Of a stretch of 64,000 nucleotides of DNA, positions 23,681-34,667 are shown in pieces. The first letter of the stretch is position 1. The number at the start of each line of letters is the position of its first letter. The notes below the pieces were generated by a model. It saw only the letters and a program-made list of their open reading frames with translations, was not told the DNA's origin and made no database searches. The position numbers and the translations under genes are program-made. The DNA is taken from NCBI GenBank assembly GCA_003415625.1, contig PYIU01000008.1, positions 1,612,001 through 1,676,000 on the forward strand, read 5' to 3'. The DNA is from Aquanectria penicillioides (lineage: Eukaryota; Ascomycota; Sordariomycetes; Hypocreales; Nectriaceae).

Positions 23681-26239
23681 ATGTACGCGTCTCGGACAAT
23701 TTGTTCGAGATGTGCGCCTCAGCTGCGCCCGCCCGCGCTCTCGCGGACAGGCGCAATTGCACGATTCGCCTCGCTGGCGGACCATCCAGACGCGGCTGAG
23801 CTGGCCTTGAGAGCAAGCCAGCAGCCCAAGGCGGCTCGGACTCAACGAGCCGCGCCGCCGCTTCCTCCTGCCTTCAAGGAGCCTGCTGCTGGAAACCAGG
23901 AGTCGGCGCTGGCTCTGTTTAACGATGTCATCAGCCCTGTCGCTCTGGACGTCACCGCTGCCGCCGCCAGCAAGAACGGCACCATCACTTGTCCAATGCC
24001 TGAGCGGACCATTGTTCGCAAGCTCGACGGCCTCACCCAGTCGGGCCTCACAATACCTGGAGAGTTCCAGGTGTTTTACGAAGAGGTTTGGCCTCACATC
24101 AAGCTCATGCCACAACCCGTTCCCAAGTACATTCGTCACAGAGTCCTCAGCGTCCTCAGCAGGATAAGTGTTCACGTTGCTCGGATGCGCTATGGTCGTG
24201 GCCTCACCATCGAAATTGACAACATGTACATCCACATCGGAAACACGAAATTGGATGTTCGGGCTAAACTTGTCCAGAGTTTGGTCTTCATCTTATGCCA
24301 GCAGGGTCACCCCGGCATCCGCCGCAAGGAGATCACGGACGAGATCCTCATTCTATGGAAGCGCATGTCCCAGCTCAGACGCTCTGGCGAAGACCTTGCT
24401 AAGCCGCGGTTTGTGCTACCCACTGAAGCAGACGTGGAAAGAGATCTGATCCGACGGTGGGCCATATCGGATCCCGAGGGCAAGCCGACAAGTTTACAGC
24501 GGACTCTCTCCTCAATATTTCTCATGCACGACCCGCACGAGGCCGCAGATGTTGCCCCTAGCCTCTTGTTGACTATTGCTGCTCTGTCGGATCCAAAGAA
24601 TGCACACCAAAGGCATAGGGTCGACGCTGCGCCTCTGCTCAACCTTGTTCGGTTCATCATGAACAAAACCAATCAACTTGTGCCCGAGGAGATCAATCCT
24701 GTCTTCAATGTGAAGCCTGGCCGCTGGAGGAGAGGTGTTTTTGTGAAGCAGCAAAGGTTACGGACTTTTGTCACAAACAACATTCCCCAAATTATCCGGA
24801 TGTTGTCATGGTCCAGCGATGGTTGGCAGAAGGGGATAAGCCGTACGGAGGATCCCGTTAGGGTCACTGCAGTAGACTTGACGACGTACGAGAACCAGTT
24901 GAAGGCGGCGTACCGTTCCCGCAACACAGGTGCCATCAATTTGATCTGGAAAGATTTCAAGGAGTCGTTGGAGAAAGATCCGGATCTGAAAGAATCTCTC
25001 CTGGAAGATCCTCACTTTCTCGACTTCTGGGTCTTCGTGTGGTGTGGTGTCCGAAGGGAAATCATGCTCCAGGAGACGCTTGAGTTGATGAAGTCGCTCA
25101 ACATCGAGCCGACCATTAAGACTTACACCTCGATGATGCACGGATGGAAGTTGTGCAAGGATGTGGGCAAGATCGAGGCACTGTGGAGCCAGATTTTCCG
25201 ATCCGGTGTCGTTCTCGACAATATGATTTGGACGGAGCGTATTTCCTCTCTTGGAGACCTCGGACAGCTCGAGAAGGCCATTCATGCACTGTATGAAATG
25301 GTGGAGATATGGAAAAGGGCAGTAAAGAACGGGCGTGAGCGTTTTGTTGCGCAGCCAGATATTGCACCCGTCAATGCACTCTTCCAGGCTTTGCTGCGCC
25401 AAGGCTACTCCGACAAGGCCAACGAGATCCTCAGATGGGCCGGTTCAGAGGGGTTCTCTCCCAATGTCCGGACATACAACATTCTCCTCAAGGAGACGCT
25501 CCAAACCGATAACGCTGAAGATGCCAAGCACTTGCTGAACACCATGGTGTCTGATGGAGTCGAGCCGGATTCTGTCACATTTCTCTACCTGCTAGAGGGC
25601 GTGCTCACTCGAGTAGGAGAAGATGCCACGCCCGAGCAACAGCTGGTTGCCATCAACGAAGTCATTACCGACTTCGAAGCGGCAGACATGAAGCCTAGTG
25701 TCCAAACATACGCTAAAATGCTCTACGCCGTCAGCTCACGCCAAGGCTCCGATGCGGCCGTCGATGCCATTTTGAATCACATGCGTGAGAGGAAATTGGA
25801 AGTGACACCGCACATGGTGACCATCCTCGTAGAGCGCGCGCTCCTGAGCAGCCCGCCTGATATCAAGCAAGTTCGAACCCTCCTCGACGAGTACAAATTG
25901 ACAAGCATCACCCATGGTGACCAGACACTGTGGGAACGCATCGTGAGTGCCTATGCGATGACAGGACACAAGAACGATACCATGGCCCTCTACGATCAAC
26001 TCAAAGACGCGGGCCGACCTGTTACCTCGCTGCCATGCTTGAAGGACGTCTTGATCATGTTGATAGAAACGGAGAGCTTTGAGGATGCCCAGCGCATCGT
26101 GAGGGTCACGTTGGACAACAAAATGAAGATGGGCGAGAAGAACGAACGGTATTGGAAACATCACTTTTGGCATCTGGCCAAGGAATATAGGTTGCTCCCA
26201 GACAGCCCAGATATACCGCTGATGTTGAGGGAACTGTAG
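23681..26239 (+). CDS. Mitochondrial pentatricopeptide-repeat (PPR) protein (852 aa)
   Basis: A single uninterrupted frame starts at the ATG at 23681. The same frame is open upstream to 23612, but the residues from 23681 onward form a typical mitochondrial presequence: Arg/Ser/Ala-rich and without acidic residues for the first 35 positions. PPR-like helical hairpins recur through the C-terminal half, for example IEPTIKTYTSMMHGWKL (about 474), FSPNVRTYNILLKETL (about 595), VEPDSVTFLYLLEGVL and MKPSVQTYAKMLYAV (about 670). Proteins of this type bind organellar RNA and control maturation or translation of specific mitochondrial transcripts. The family member cannot be named; functional analogues would be Pet309/Cya-5-like factors. 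The gene has no introns, unlike its neighbours, and converges with MIS12. Confidence 0.85.
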   Translation: MYASRTICSRCAPQLRPPALSRTGAIARFASLADHPDAAELALRASQQPKAARTQRAAPPLPPAFKEPAAGNQESALALFNDVISPVALDVTAAAASKNGTITCPMPERTIVRKLDGLTQSGLTIPGEFQVFYEEVWPHIKLMPQPVPKYIRHRVLSVLSRISVHVARMRYGRGLTIEIDNMYIHIGNTKLDVRAKLVQSLVFILCQQGHPGIRRKEITDEILILWKRMSQLRRSGEDLAKPRFVLPTEADVERDLIRRWAISDPEGKPTSLQRTLSSIFLMHDPHEAADVAPSLLLTIAALSDPKNAHQRHRVDAAPLLNLVRFIMNKTNQLVPEEINPVFNVKPGRWRRGVFVKQQRLRTFVTNNIPQIIRMLSWSSDGWQKGISRTEDPVRVTAVDLTTYENQLKAAYRSRNTGAINLIWKDFKESLEKDPDLKESLLEDPHFLDFWVFVWCGVRREIMLQETLELMKSLNIEPTIKTYTSMMHGWKLCKDVGKIEALWSQIFRSGVVLDNMIWTERISSLGDLGQLEKAIHALYEMVEIWKRAVKNGRERFVAQPDIAPVNALFQALLRQGYSDKANEILRWAGSEGFSPNVRTYNILLKETLQTDNAEDAKHLLNTMVSDGVEPDSVTFLYLLEGVLTRVGEDATPEQQLVAINEVITDFEAADMKPSVQTYAKMLYAVSSRQGSDAAVDAILNHMRERKLEVTPHMVTILVERALLSSPPDIKQVRTLLDEYKLTSITHGDQTLWERIVSAYAMTGHKNDTMALYDQLKDAGRPVTSLPCLKDVLIMLIETESFEDAQRIVRVTLDNKMKMGEKNERYWKHHFWHLAKEYRLLPDSPDIPLMLREL

Positions 26240-26644
26240 CATAGGGAGCTGGTTGGAAGATGATAAAGAGGAAAGGAGAAAAACCCAGCAACGAACAGTT
26301 GAGGGTTCGCCCCGTGGTTTTGCACACGAATTGGAACCCCTTTATGACATGAAAGGTATATGAGACACAGATGGAGAGAGCGAGACAGAGGAGGGAGATG
26401 GATCGCAATCTGTACAAGAGGTGAAATTCCTCGTTGCATAGCCCTGTATTTCTACACGGTAGAGAATTATCTGTATATTTAGGACAAGAGGAGGGGGAAA
26501 ACACCTAAAATCGAAAGAAAGCCCTTTGTTTTGATACGCCAACCTGCGCCACACGCCGAATGCAACCTGTCTTCCGTCCTTGCCAAACATGGTGAATGAA
26601 GCCGCCAGTATAAGGAAAAATATGCATCTATGGTAGGTGCCTTT
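26240..26644. other. Convergent 3' region between PPR gene and MIS12
   Basis: About 400 bases with A-rich stretches suitable for the 3' UTRs of both genes. No coding sequence is seen. Confidence 0.6.
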
Positions 26645-27773
26645 TCAAGACTCGTCCATCGGCTCGCCTCCTTGCTCTGCGCTGGAGCCCGACTGCTGCC
26701 CTGGTTTTCCATTGCCCAGCATGGTGGCGAGGTGCTCCAAGCCTTCAACCTCGGCACGCGTCACCTTGCGGCCCTCTGCCTGCCACTCGCCGTCGCGCAC
26801 CTCGCCCTGGGATCCCAGCTCCAGGCCGCGGGCGCTCTCGAGGTACTTGCGCGACGCGGCCTCGACGTACTCGACACGCTCGCGGCGCCAGGTGCGCGGG
26901 CCAGTGTTGGCGCCGGAGCCGGAGCCGGAGGACGGCGGGTCGGCATCGACGGGGCCCAGGTCCGGGAGCAGGGTGCGCAGCGACGTGGACAGGGCGCGCA
27001 GGGCTTGCAGCTGCGAGAGGGTGAACTCGGTGGTGGTGGTGATGGGCGTGTTGGAGCCGGCGTGCTCGAGCCCGGCGCGGTTGTGCAGGAAGCCGAACGG
27101 GCTGCTGGCGGAGGGCGGCGAGTTCTCGGTCTTGACGGCGGAGCTCGCGGGCAGGCCGAGCGTGGCGCGGAGCTTGGCAATGAGGGCATCGTTGCGGGCG
27201 CGCTCCGTCTCGAGCACGGCGTGCAGGCGCTGGCTGGCGTGCACCTTCCTGCGCAGCGCCGTGACGGACTCGGTCGTGGGCCGGTGGGCCGGGTCGGTCG
27301 TGAAGTCGAGCCCCTGGTAGTGGGCGAGGCGCACGAAGGGCTGATCGTCCGGGCGCACCTTGAGGATGTTGTTCATGGTGTAGAGCTCGAACAGGTCAAA
27401 GTTCTTGTCGATGGAGGCGTTGATGAGCGTCTCGAGCTGGTGCGTGCCGTTCTCGATCTCGAGCCGGGCGGCCTCGTCGGGCGGCGGCGCATTGGGGTCT
27501 TTGGAGGGCCTGAAGCCGAGGTTCTGGGGAGGGACCGAGAGGAGGAGGCGCTCGACCGAGTCGAGGGCGCGGTCGGCGAGGACGTTGACGGTGTTGATGA
27601 TGTCGTCGAGGAGGGCCTGCGCGGGGGGAGAGACGGAGGGTTAGTTTTGGCCAAAGAGGGGTACGAGGGAGGGGGCAGAAGCAGGTGGCAGAGGGGAGGA
27701 TCGGACGTACAACTGGCGGGTAGCCAAAGTGCTCGGTGAGGAGCTCGTAGTCGGAGTTTTCTGGATTTGCCAT
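26645..27773 (-). CDS. mis12: Kinetochore protein MIS12/MTW1 (344 aa)
   Basis: Two exons on the minus strand, 27711-27773 and 26645-27616, are joined in phase 0. The N-terminus reads LLTEHFGYPPV, then LLDDIINTVNVLADRALDSVE and IENGTHQLETLINASIDKNFDLFELY, the signature helical region of the Mis12/Mtw1 family. A coiled-coil region with REVHASQRLH-like heptads and a Ser/Pro-rich, acidic C-terminal third follow; the latter is poorly conserved in fungi. The protein is the core of the four-subunit MIND/Mis12 complex, linking CENP-C and inner kinetochore to Ndc80 and KNL1 in the nucleus. The first exon encodes only 21 residues and would be missed by simple frame calling. Confidence 0.92.
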
Positions 27774-29794
27774 TGTGCTTGGCGCTGGCGGGCGGGAGGC
27801 GGGTTGTGAGTGAGGGTTGAAAGTTTGGTGCAGGTGGTGATGTGGTGGTGATGGTTTAGACGCGTCGCGGCGCGGTCATGAGCCCCTCCTACACACGACC
27901 TCTGCGTCGCTCCAACCGCTCTGGTGAGCGCAACGCAAAAGGGTCAATGTGGAATATCGCTAGTGGTTCGGCGAATTGGAGAGAGCCTCTTTTCTTCTTC
28001 AAAAAACACTGCCGCGTATGCAACTCTTTCTATGGATTGCAGTGTTGCCGCAATGGAGCTATCATGATGGCCTAGTGCCGCCGGCCTGAATCGCAAGGCG
28101 ACCGCTGAGGGTGGAACCAGCCACAGTGCAGCAAGCCACAACACCCCTCGGCAATCTCTCGGCGGGTTGAACATCCATTACTATCATCACGCTTTTTGTA
28201 TTCTGGGTTTCATATATTTTGCGGCTGCTAGGATTTGAATTGCCTAGATGACAGTAATTCCGACTCGGCATGGCGTACACTGTTCAAGACGGGAAGCATT
28301 GGTCTAAGAGGACGTTTGGAGCAGGGCTGTCCCATGTCTCTCGTAGTTGCTAGGCCCACACAAATCCACCCCATCAAAAAAGGAAATGGACAGCAAATAG
28401 ACCTGAATAGATCCACAACCTAAGATCGATTTGAGAAAAAAGAAACATACAACAGCGAGGATTCCCCGGTCGTCACCGACCCGAGTACTAATTCACCGCT
28501 TCTCAGCTTGACTATGGGAGAGCGGACGGGATCCCGTATTTTCTAAGAGCTATGGTCGTATGTGCTTTTGTGTGGCGCACGATCTACTTATAAGGAGAGG
28601 CATTTCAGCAACGAGGGTACAATAGAGAGAGTGCGTTTTTCACCTTTTCCTCGTCCCCCTCTTGCCGTATGTTGAAGTAGGAAGGCGAATATCCTTTATT
28701 TTCTTATGCACGTGTGCTTGTATTCATTTAAAAGCGAGTCTGCGGACCAGCATCAGCTGGAGAACACGCACCGCACCAGTGGTTCATCGACCTTAGGAAA
28801 GTTATTGGAATTTCCTGAGTTGGTGTTTTCTTAGATTCCTATTGATAAGTAGTACCCTTTATTACTTTTTTTCTTCTTTCTCAAAATCGTCTGCTTCGCA
28901 GACCTTGGGTGATGGGTTCTAAATTGTATTCAGCCTGATGTTGTGCAAGCAGCCTACTACTACTTTGAACACCGTTGTTGTGTTGAATTTCGAGGCATGT
29001 TCCCTGCTGAATAATCGTATGGTACATTAAAAGGGAAACCTCAAACCTCTAGGCAAACTAACCGAATTTCTGGTACTACCTTCAGCTTCAGAGCATCTCG
29101 AAGAGGGGAAGGGTTTGGTGTGGTGATGTGCACGGTCTGGATGCTTCGGATGGGTCGATGTCAGCCGATGTTCCGTGCAGGGCAGTATGTCCCGAGGAAA
29201 CCATAGGAACTGGATACACCGTCAACATGGAGCGGTGTCTTTTACTGGCTAGCTAGTAGACGAGGACAAAAAGTGGCCATTGGTGTCGCTTTGCCAAGAA
29301 AAATGTCAGACTTATGAAATTGTCCTCCCTTATGCTTAATATTTTCATACCAAACATGCTTGGCTGGAGATCATGAGAGCCGAGCGGAAGCGATAGGCCG
29401 AGTCAAGGATTCCGATTAGAGAGCTGAGACACACGTGTTCCAGCCATAACTGGGCTACATGCGGCCATAGGAATGCGCCGGAGCACTCTTGATCACGGAA
29501 GCACTCAGTCATGCCTTGAACATGGCACCTCCCCCGGATATCAGAAAGGGCTAGCATTCCTTGCGAGATATTATTCCTTTTCAGATACTACCACAGTCAG
29601 AGACTCACAACCACGCCGTCTTTAGAGGGAAAATAAATATAAAGGAGAGCGGGCAGCATCTGTCTTTCTCAATCTGAAGCTGACCAAGCTACACTGCCGA
29701 TTCTTCAAATCGTTCGTTCTTTGAATTACTACCAAATCGGAAATCGCCGCTCCTTTGAATTTACATCGAATTATTACCACTAGAAACGCAAAAT
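27774..29794. other. Gene-free interval, 2.0 kb
   Basis: No conserved protein is visible on either strand. Base composition drops from GC-rich near MIS12 to about average by 28.4 kb. It should contain the MIS12 promoter at the left and that of the WSC protein at the right. Confidence 0.55.
29638..29643 (+). promoter_or_regulatory. TATA box of the WSC-protein gene
   Basis: TATAAA lies 152 nt before the start codon, and the downstream leader is about 120 nt. The position is right for a core promoter; this is an inference from spacing alone. Confidence 0.45.
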
Positions 29795-30637
29795 ATGGTT
29801 CGGTCACCTTTCATCGCAGCACTGATGGTGCTGGGCACCGAGGCTGCAGGAGTGGCTCGCCCTCCGCCTTCAGCCGGCTGGGAGCGCTTTGGCTGTGTCC
29901 AAGTCGACGCCAAGGATTTCGGCTTTGGATATCAGCCCGAGTCCGACCTGAAAGACTGCCTTGCTCGATGCGGCGCGCCCGAAGCCGGCAGCAACTACAT
30001 GGCGGTTGGAGACATTTGCCGCTGCGCCTCGAGAGGAGCAACCGAGATCACCGTAACCGCGGCGAGCGAGGACAAGTGCGAGGGCTATTGCTTCAAGGGC
30101 CTCCCAGACACCGGCATGTGCGGCACTCTCGTGGGCGGCGTCCAGTACTACGATCTCTACAAGTCGACCAAGCCAGGCGTCAGCGTCCTCCAAAAGGGAG
30201 GCGCCGTGTGCCAGGGATTGGGATGCACCAACCCAGGATCCCCCACAACAACTCCAGGAGGCGTCGTTAGTTGCCAGGGCATTGGATGCGTGAAGACTGC
30301 TACATCTACCGAGCTCGCTACCGCAGTCAAGGGAGGCACTGCAGTTTGCCAGGCCATCGGCTGCACCACCCCGACTCCTGCTCCTGAGTCCGGGTGCAAA
30401 AATTGCACGCAGATCATCTCGACTAAGGCTTGCCAGGGAGACAAGTGCAAGCAGACTACCGTCGAGACCAAGCCAATCCCTCTTACCACGCGCAAGACGG
30501 CCAGCTCCTCCACCTCCACCTCTAAGCCCTGTGACGGCAAGGACTGCCCTGTCATCGCTAATGCTGGATCCAAGGGCAATGCTGTTGGTGTTGCTCTCGC
30601 CGGCTCGATGATGATTGCGGCTGCTTATCTCGTATAA
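29795..30637 (+). CDS. GPI-anchored WSC-domain cell-surface protein (280 aa)
   Basis: A single exon. Residues 1 to about 19 form a signal peptide. A WSC domain follows (about 28-125), with the spaced cysteines of FGCVQVD, LKDCLARCG, DICRCAS, EGYCFKG and GMCGT. The middle carries four short Cys-containing repeats of the type VCQGLGCT, SCQGIGCV, VCQAIGCT and ACQGDKC, separated by Thr/Ser/Pro-rich linkers likely to be O-mannosylated. The C-terminus, after small residues NAGSKG, is a hydrophobic tail (VGVALAGSMMIAAAYLV) typical of a GPI-anchor signal. WSC domains are thought to bind cell-wall polysaccharide and can act in wall-stress sensing; without a cytoplasmic tail this one is more likely a wall adhesin or structural protein. 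The repeats look unusual and worth comparing. Confidence 0.88.
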   Translation: MVRSPFIAALMVLGTEAAGVARPPPSAGWERFGCVQVDAKDFGFGYQPESDLKDCLARCGAPEAGSNYMAVGDICRCASRGATEITVTAASEDKCEGYCFKGLPDTGMCGTLVGGVQYYDLYKSTKPGVSVLQKGGAVCQGLGCTNPGSPTTTPGGVVSCQGIGCVKTATSTELATAVKGGTAVCQAIGCTTPTPAPESGCKNCTQIISTKACQGDKCKQTTVETKPIPLTTRKTASSSTSTSKPCDGKDCPVIANAGSKGNAVGVALAGSMMIAAAYLV

Positions 30638-32119
30638 AAGCAGCATGTATGAGTGTACACACGTGTAAAGAGAGATGAATCATGAGGGTTATCATTGGTC
30701 ATGATATCTTGGTGCCTGTCGATTCTTTTGCATCAATACCGCTAATATCAATTATAATAATGGATTGGGAACTGAGAAGACCATCCAGTTCGACACTACA
30801 ACTCGTGCCACATAATCTAATGCGAGAATTAATCAGGAATCAATAGTCACACTGTACCCTGCGGATATAATCTCGCGCAAATCCACGTTGTCCGCGGCCG
30901 TGGCGTGGCGGATATGTGCGTCATCCCACTGTTGTAATAGCTTGCGGCCTCACTGAAGGCATGTCCTCTCTTGGTGGTACAGGCCCAGGACTGCACCAGA
31001 CCTCCAAATATTTTATTACCATGCGGGTCAGCCAAATCCTTCTAATTTCACAATTTCCTCGACAATCGGTAATCTGCTAGCACTACCCTAGAAGGGGTTC
31101 TCCGTGGCCCATAGACCGCTGCCGCCGCCATATCTGGAGCACACACACATGCATGATACCGCATGTACTGGCATTTGGGGGAGTACCGGTACTTAGGATA
31201 AGATCCCCACGAGGCCCAGACGCGCGCAATGGTCACGGGATATAGATCTTCTGGTAACGCTTCGTTCAGTGAGCGGGCGGCCAGTAGCCCCATTGGCTAG
31301 AACATATAGATTGAAGTTGCAAAGTAACACTGTAACATGCCTGCTGAGTGGTCGATCCTAGCAATATTATAAATATAGCTAGTGTTGTTATGCAACGTTA
31401 AAGGTTTGAGATGGTTTGTTGTAACCTCTGCCACCCCATGACTGTAGATCCAAACCCGGTAGTTTGGAATAGCTATTGCAGGCTGACAGGGAGCATCTCA
31501 GGAACCGAAATAGCTTTTTGTGTGGCCAAGTTGAAATCATGCTTGTGTTGTTGCTGCTCTAGAATTTTAAAGGAGGAGAGCAATGAACGTGTTGATATGT
31601 TAGACACATATTGTATTTGTCAAAGGCCACTTGACATTTGACTCACTTCGGAGGAGGCAACGATCTCTCTGGAGGTAACAGGGATACTAGAAAGGATCGA
31701 TAATATGATATGTTAAAAATATCACAGATGATTGGCAAATTTCCGTCTTTGCATCTTCCTCTCATTTCTTTTTTTCTTCTTTTTTCCCCCTGTTTCCTTT
31801 CCTTTTCCTTTCCTGTTGTTTGCAGGTGGTCGAGCACTCACTCACATGTCTCTAGTCCAATCGGCACATTGCGACTCAAGAACTCGGGCAAATCCATCGT
31901 AGACTTGTGTCTCAGCCAACCCCTGTTGAGAAAGCGGGATCCTGCTACTATGCACCACCCACTGCACTGCCTTTGCAAATGCGTATGCATTTCCACCTGC
32001 GCAATATAGATAAAGAACACCAAGGATCAAGGCACGCGGCCCCACAGACGTCGTACCACGGACGTCGAATGGTGAACTTTTGTCATCGACAATGAGGGGT
32101 AACCGTTCGAGGCGAATGA

Positions 32120-32140
32120 GGGGGGGGGGGGGGGGGGGGG
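32120..32140 (+). repeat. G21 homopolymer
   Basis: About 21 consecutive G residues. The exact length is doubtful for technical reasons; it could form a quadruplex. Confidence 0.8.
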
Positions 32141-32730
32141 CAATACAAAACGGCCGCAGGTTGAATCTTTGTTAACCTTGGGACTATGCTTATTAGCTAG
32201 CTCGGGCGGCAAAGTCGCTGATCACGGGCGATGATGCGGTGAGACGCTATGTAGGCGGTACCTTTGACAAGCGTTGCGGGCCTATCTCTATCTGTATCTG
32301 GATATCTATGGCCATATCCATGTTCACGTCCAGGGCCTTTTTTCCTCGTAGCGAGCCAGTGACTAAACAAATTAAACGGGCTTCCATGGCGCGTTATCAG
32401 TGAGCCTATCGCCCGGCACTGCCAAGCGTGGGCCATTGCGACCTGCCGTTATCAACCTAGGGTTACATGGGGAAAGCTTGCGAATATTTGCAAAGTTCCA
32501 GTAACGTGGGATTTATACAGCGACGCCTCGGCCTGGTTTTCCACAAAAGGCAGTTCCCGTCCTCGTGCCAAGATGTTCGTTCAAAGGTCTCACAGCTGCC
32601 GGATTTGGGCTCTCGCCTTGACGCCGTCGGCGCCGCCATTGGCGGATTGCATTATGCAGATCAGAAACCCGGCAGTCATCTGTTTGTGCCAGAGCTGTCG
32701 CGATACCGTAAAAAAAAGGCTTGGCCTCGA

Positions 32731-32740
32731 CTATATATGA
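32731..32740 (+). promoter_or_regulatory. TATA box of the M28 aminopeptidase gene
   Basis: CTATATATGA lies about 165 nt upstream of the ATG at 32903. This suits a strongly inducible secreted-enzyme gene with a leader of about 135 nt. Function is inferred from position. Confidence 0.5.
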
Positions 32741-32902
32741 ATTATCTGGTCGGCTGCACTGGTCAATTCAGACCGGCCAGCCACTTGCGTTTTTTTGCTC
32801 GTCTTCGATTTGCCAATTCTTCTGTTGTCGGTTGTCGTGGCTTGAGAGCAGCTTTTGTGTCCGTCCTCTCCCTCCCTCCATACCTGCTGCTGAGCCATCA
32901 CC

Positions 32903-34521
32903 ATGAAGGCTTTCCTCGGTGCATTCGGCCTCATGGCCTTGGCCTTGCCGGGCCTGGCGAGCGCTGGAAACAAGCAACACTACGTCTCATCCAAGGAGCT
33001 CCAGAAGTTGATCAACCTCAAGGATCTCCTCGCCGGTTCCCAGAAGCTGCAGGACTTCGCCGATGCCAACGGTGGTACCCGCGTGTTCGGTAGCGCTGGC
33101 CACAATGCCACGGTAGACTACCTCTACAAGACCCTGAAGAAAACCGGCTACTACAATGTGGTCAAGCAGCCGTTTACCGAGATCTATTCCTCGGGAACGT
33201 CCAGCATTACCATCAATGGCGAGAGCGTTGACTCCTCCATCATGACATACACCCCCAGCGGCTCCTACAACGGAACCCTCGTTGCCGTCTCAAACCTTGG
33301 CTGCCAATCGACTGACTTCCCCGCGGAAGCAGAGGGCCGTGTTGTCTTTATTTCAAGAGGCACATGCACCTTTGCGCAGAAATCAATCAACGCCAAAGCC
33401 GCCGGCGCTGTCGGTGCCATCGTGTACAACAACGTAGCCGGCAGTCTAGCCGGTACTCTGGGCTCCGCCTTTGGCGATTATGTCCCCATCGTCGGAATTA
33501 GCCTGGAGGACGGAAAAACCATCCTCGCCGCGCTCGAGGCCGGCACAGTTACCGTTGGATTCACCGTCGACTCTGTTGTTGAGAACCGCGTCAACTACAA
33601 TGTCATTGCTGAGACCAAGGGTGGCGACCACAACAATGTCCTCGTTTTGGGAGGACATTCTGACTCCGTCGCTGCTGGTCCCGGAATCAAGTGAGTTAAC
33701 TCGGAACTGGTCCTGCATATTATTTTTGCTAAATAAAATCCCTAGCGATGATGGCTCAGGCACAATTGGCGTCTTGAATGTCGCCATTGCCCTCTCAAAA
33801 TTCAAGATTAAGAACGCCGTCCGCTTTGCCTTCTGGGGAGCTGAGGAATTCGGTAAGCTTGGATCTTACTACTACGTCAAGCAACTCAACAGCTCCGAGG
33901 CTGAGGTTGCCAAGATGAGGGCCTACCTGAACTTCGATATGGTAAGTACACTCCCCTGGAGACTCAACTTGACTAGGTTGAGCTAACCTCGTCATGCAGA
34001 TTGCCAGCCCCAACTACATCTACGGCATTTATGATGGGGATGGAAACGCCTTCAACTTGACTGGACCTACTGGCTCTGATGTTCTGGAGAAGGATTTCGA
34101 AGACTTCTTCGACAAGAAGGGTGTGAGCCACGTCCCATCGGAATTCAGCGGCCGATCTGACTACGCTGCTTTTATTGAAAACGGAATCCCCTCAGGTGGT
34201 CTCTTCACTGGTGCGGAAGGCATCAAGACGGAAACCGAGGCTACCCTGTTCGGCGGCGAGGCTGGTGTTGCTTACGACATCAACTACCACAAGGCTGGAG
34301 ACGACATCAACAACCTGGCCCACGATGCCTACCTCCTCAACACAAAGGCCATTGCCAACTCGGTCGCCAAGTACGCTTTGAGCTTTGACTCCCTCGGAGA
34401 CACGAGCAAGGCCAAGAGACGCTGGGCTGCCGACCAAGCCCAGTTCTTCCAGAGATCTGGTCTCTTTGACCACACGCACGCCCATACCGGACCCTGTGGA
34501 AGTGGAGGTGTGGCCCAATAA
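32903..34521 (+). CDS. lap2: Secreted M28 aminopeptidase with PA domain, LAP2-like (501 aa)
   Basis: Three exons, 32903-33690, 33746-33941 and 34000-34521, join in phase. A signal peptide (residues 1 to about 20, MKAFLGAFGLMALALPGLAS) shows it is secreted. A PA (protease-associated) domain covers about residues 115-215, and the M28 zinc peptidase domain follows. The co-catalytic zinc ligands can be assigned: His in LGGHSDS, bridging Asp in NDDGSGT, the Glu-Glu pair in WGAEEFG, Asp in LNFDM and His in NYHKAGDD. Several Asn-X-Ser/Thr sites suit glycosylation. The enzyme releases N-terminal residues, often Leu, from peptides outside the cell and works after endoproteases in nutrition or host-tissue digestion. 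The length is normal for fungal LAP2/aminopeptidase Y proteins. A TATA box and an A/T-rich spacer precede it. Confidence 0.93.
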
Positions 34522-34667
34522 GATGAATAACGACGTAAAGAATAGCGATAGCAGTATGAAAAGTAAATGACAAACTATGTTCCCACTCATATTTCGGATT
34601 CTCTTGTGAAGATATATCTTTTTGTATATTTTTGGACAAAGTAGATTTCCTCTCGACATGCCAAATC

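Larger units (their letters stand above)
30638..32902. other. Gene-free interval, 2.3 kb
   Basis: No coding sequence is supported; short frames on both strands lack conserved motifs. Composition varies, with a pyrimidine stretch at about 31760-31820 and a G21 run at 32120-32140. The right end contains the aminopeptidase promoter. Confidence 0.55.

Noticed and set aside
32120..32140. A G-quadruplex regulatory switch at the G21 run
   Set aside because: It is possible in principle, but it lies far from any start codon and a long homopolymer is easily a sequencing artefact; there is no other evidence.
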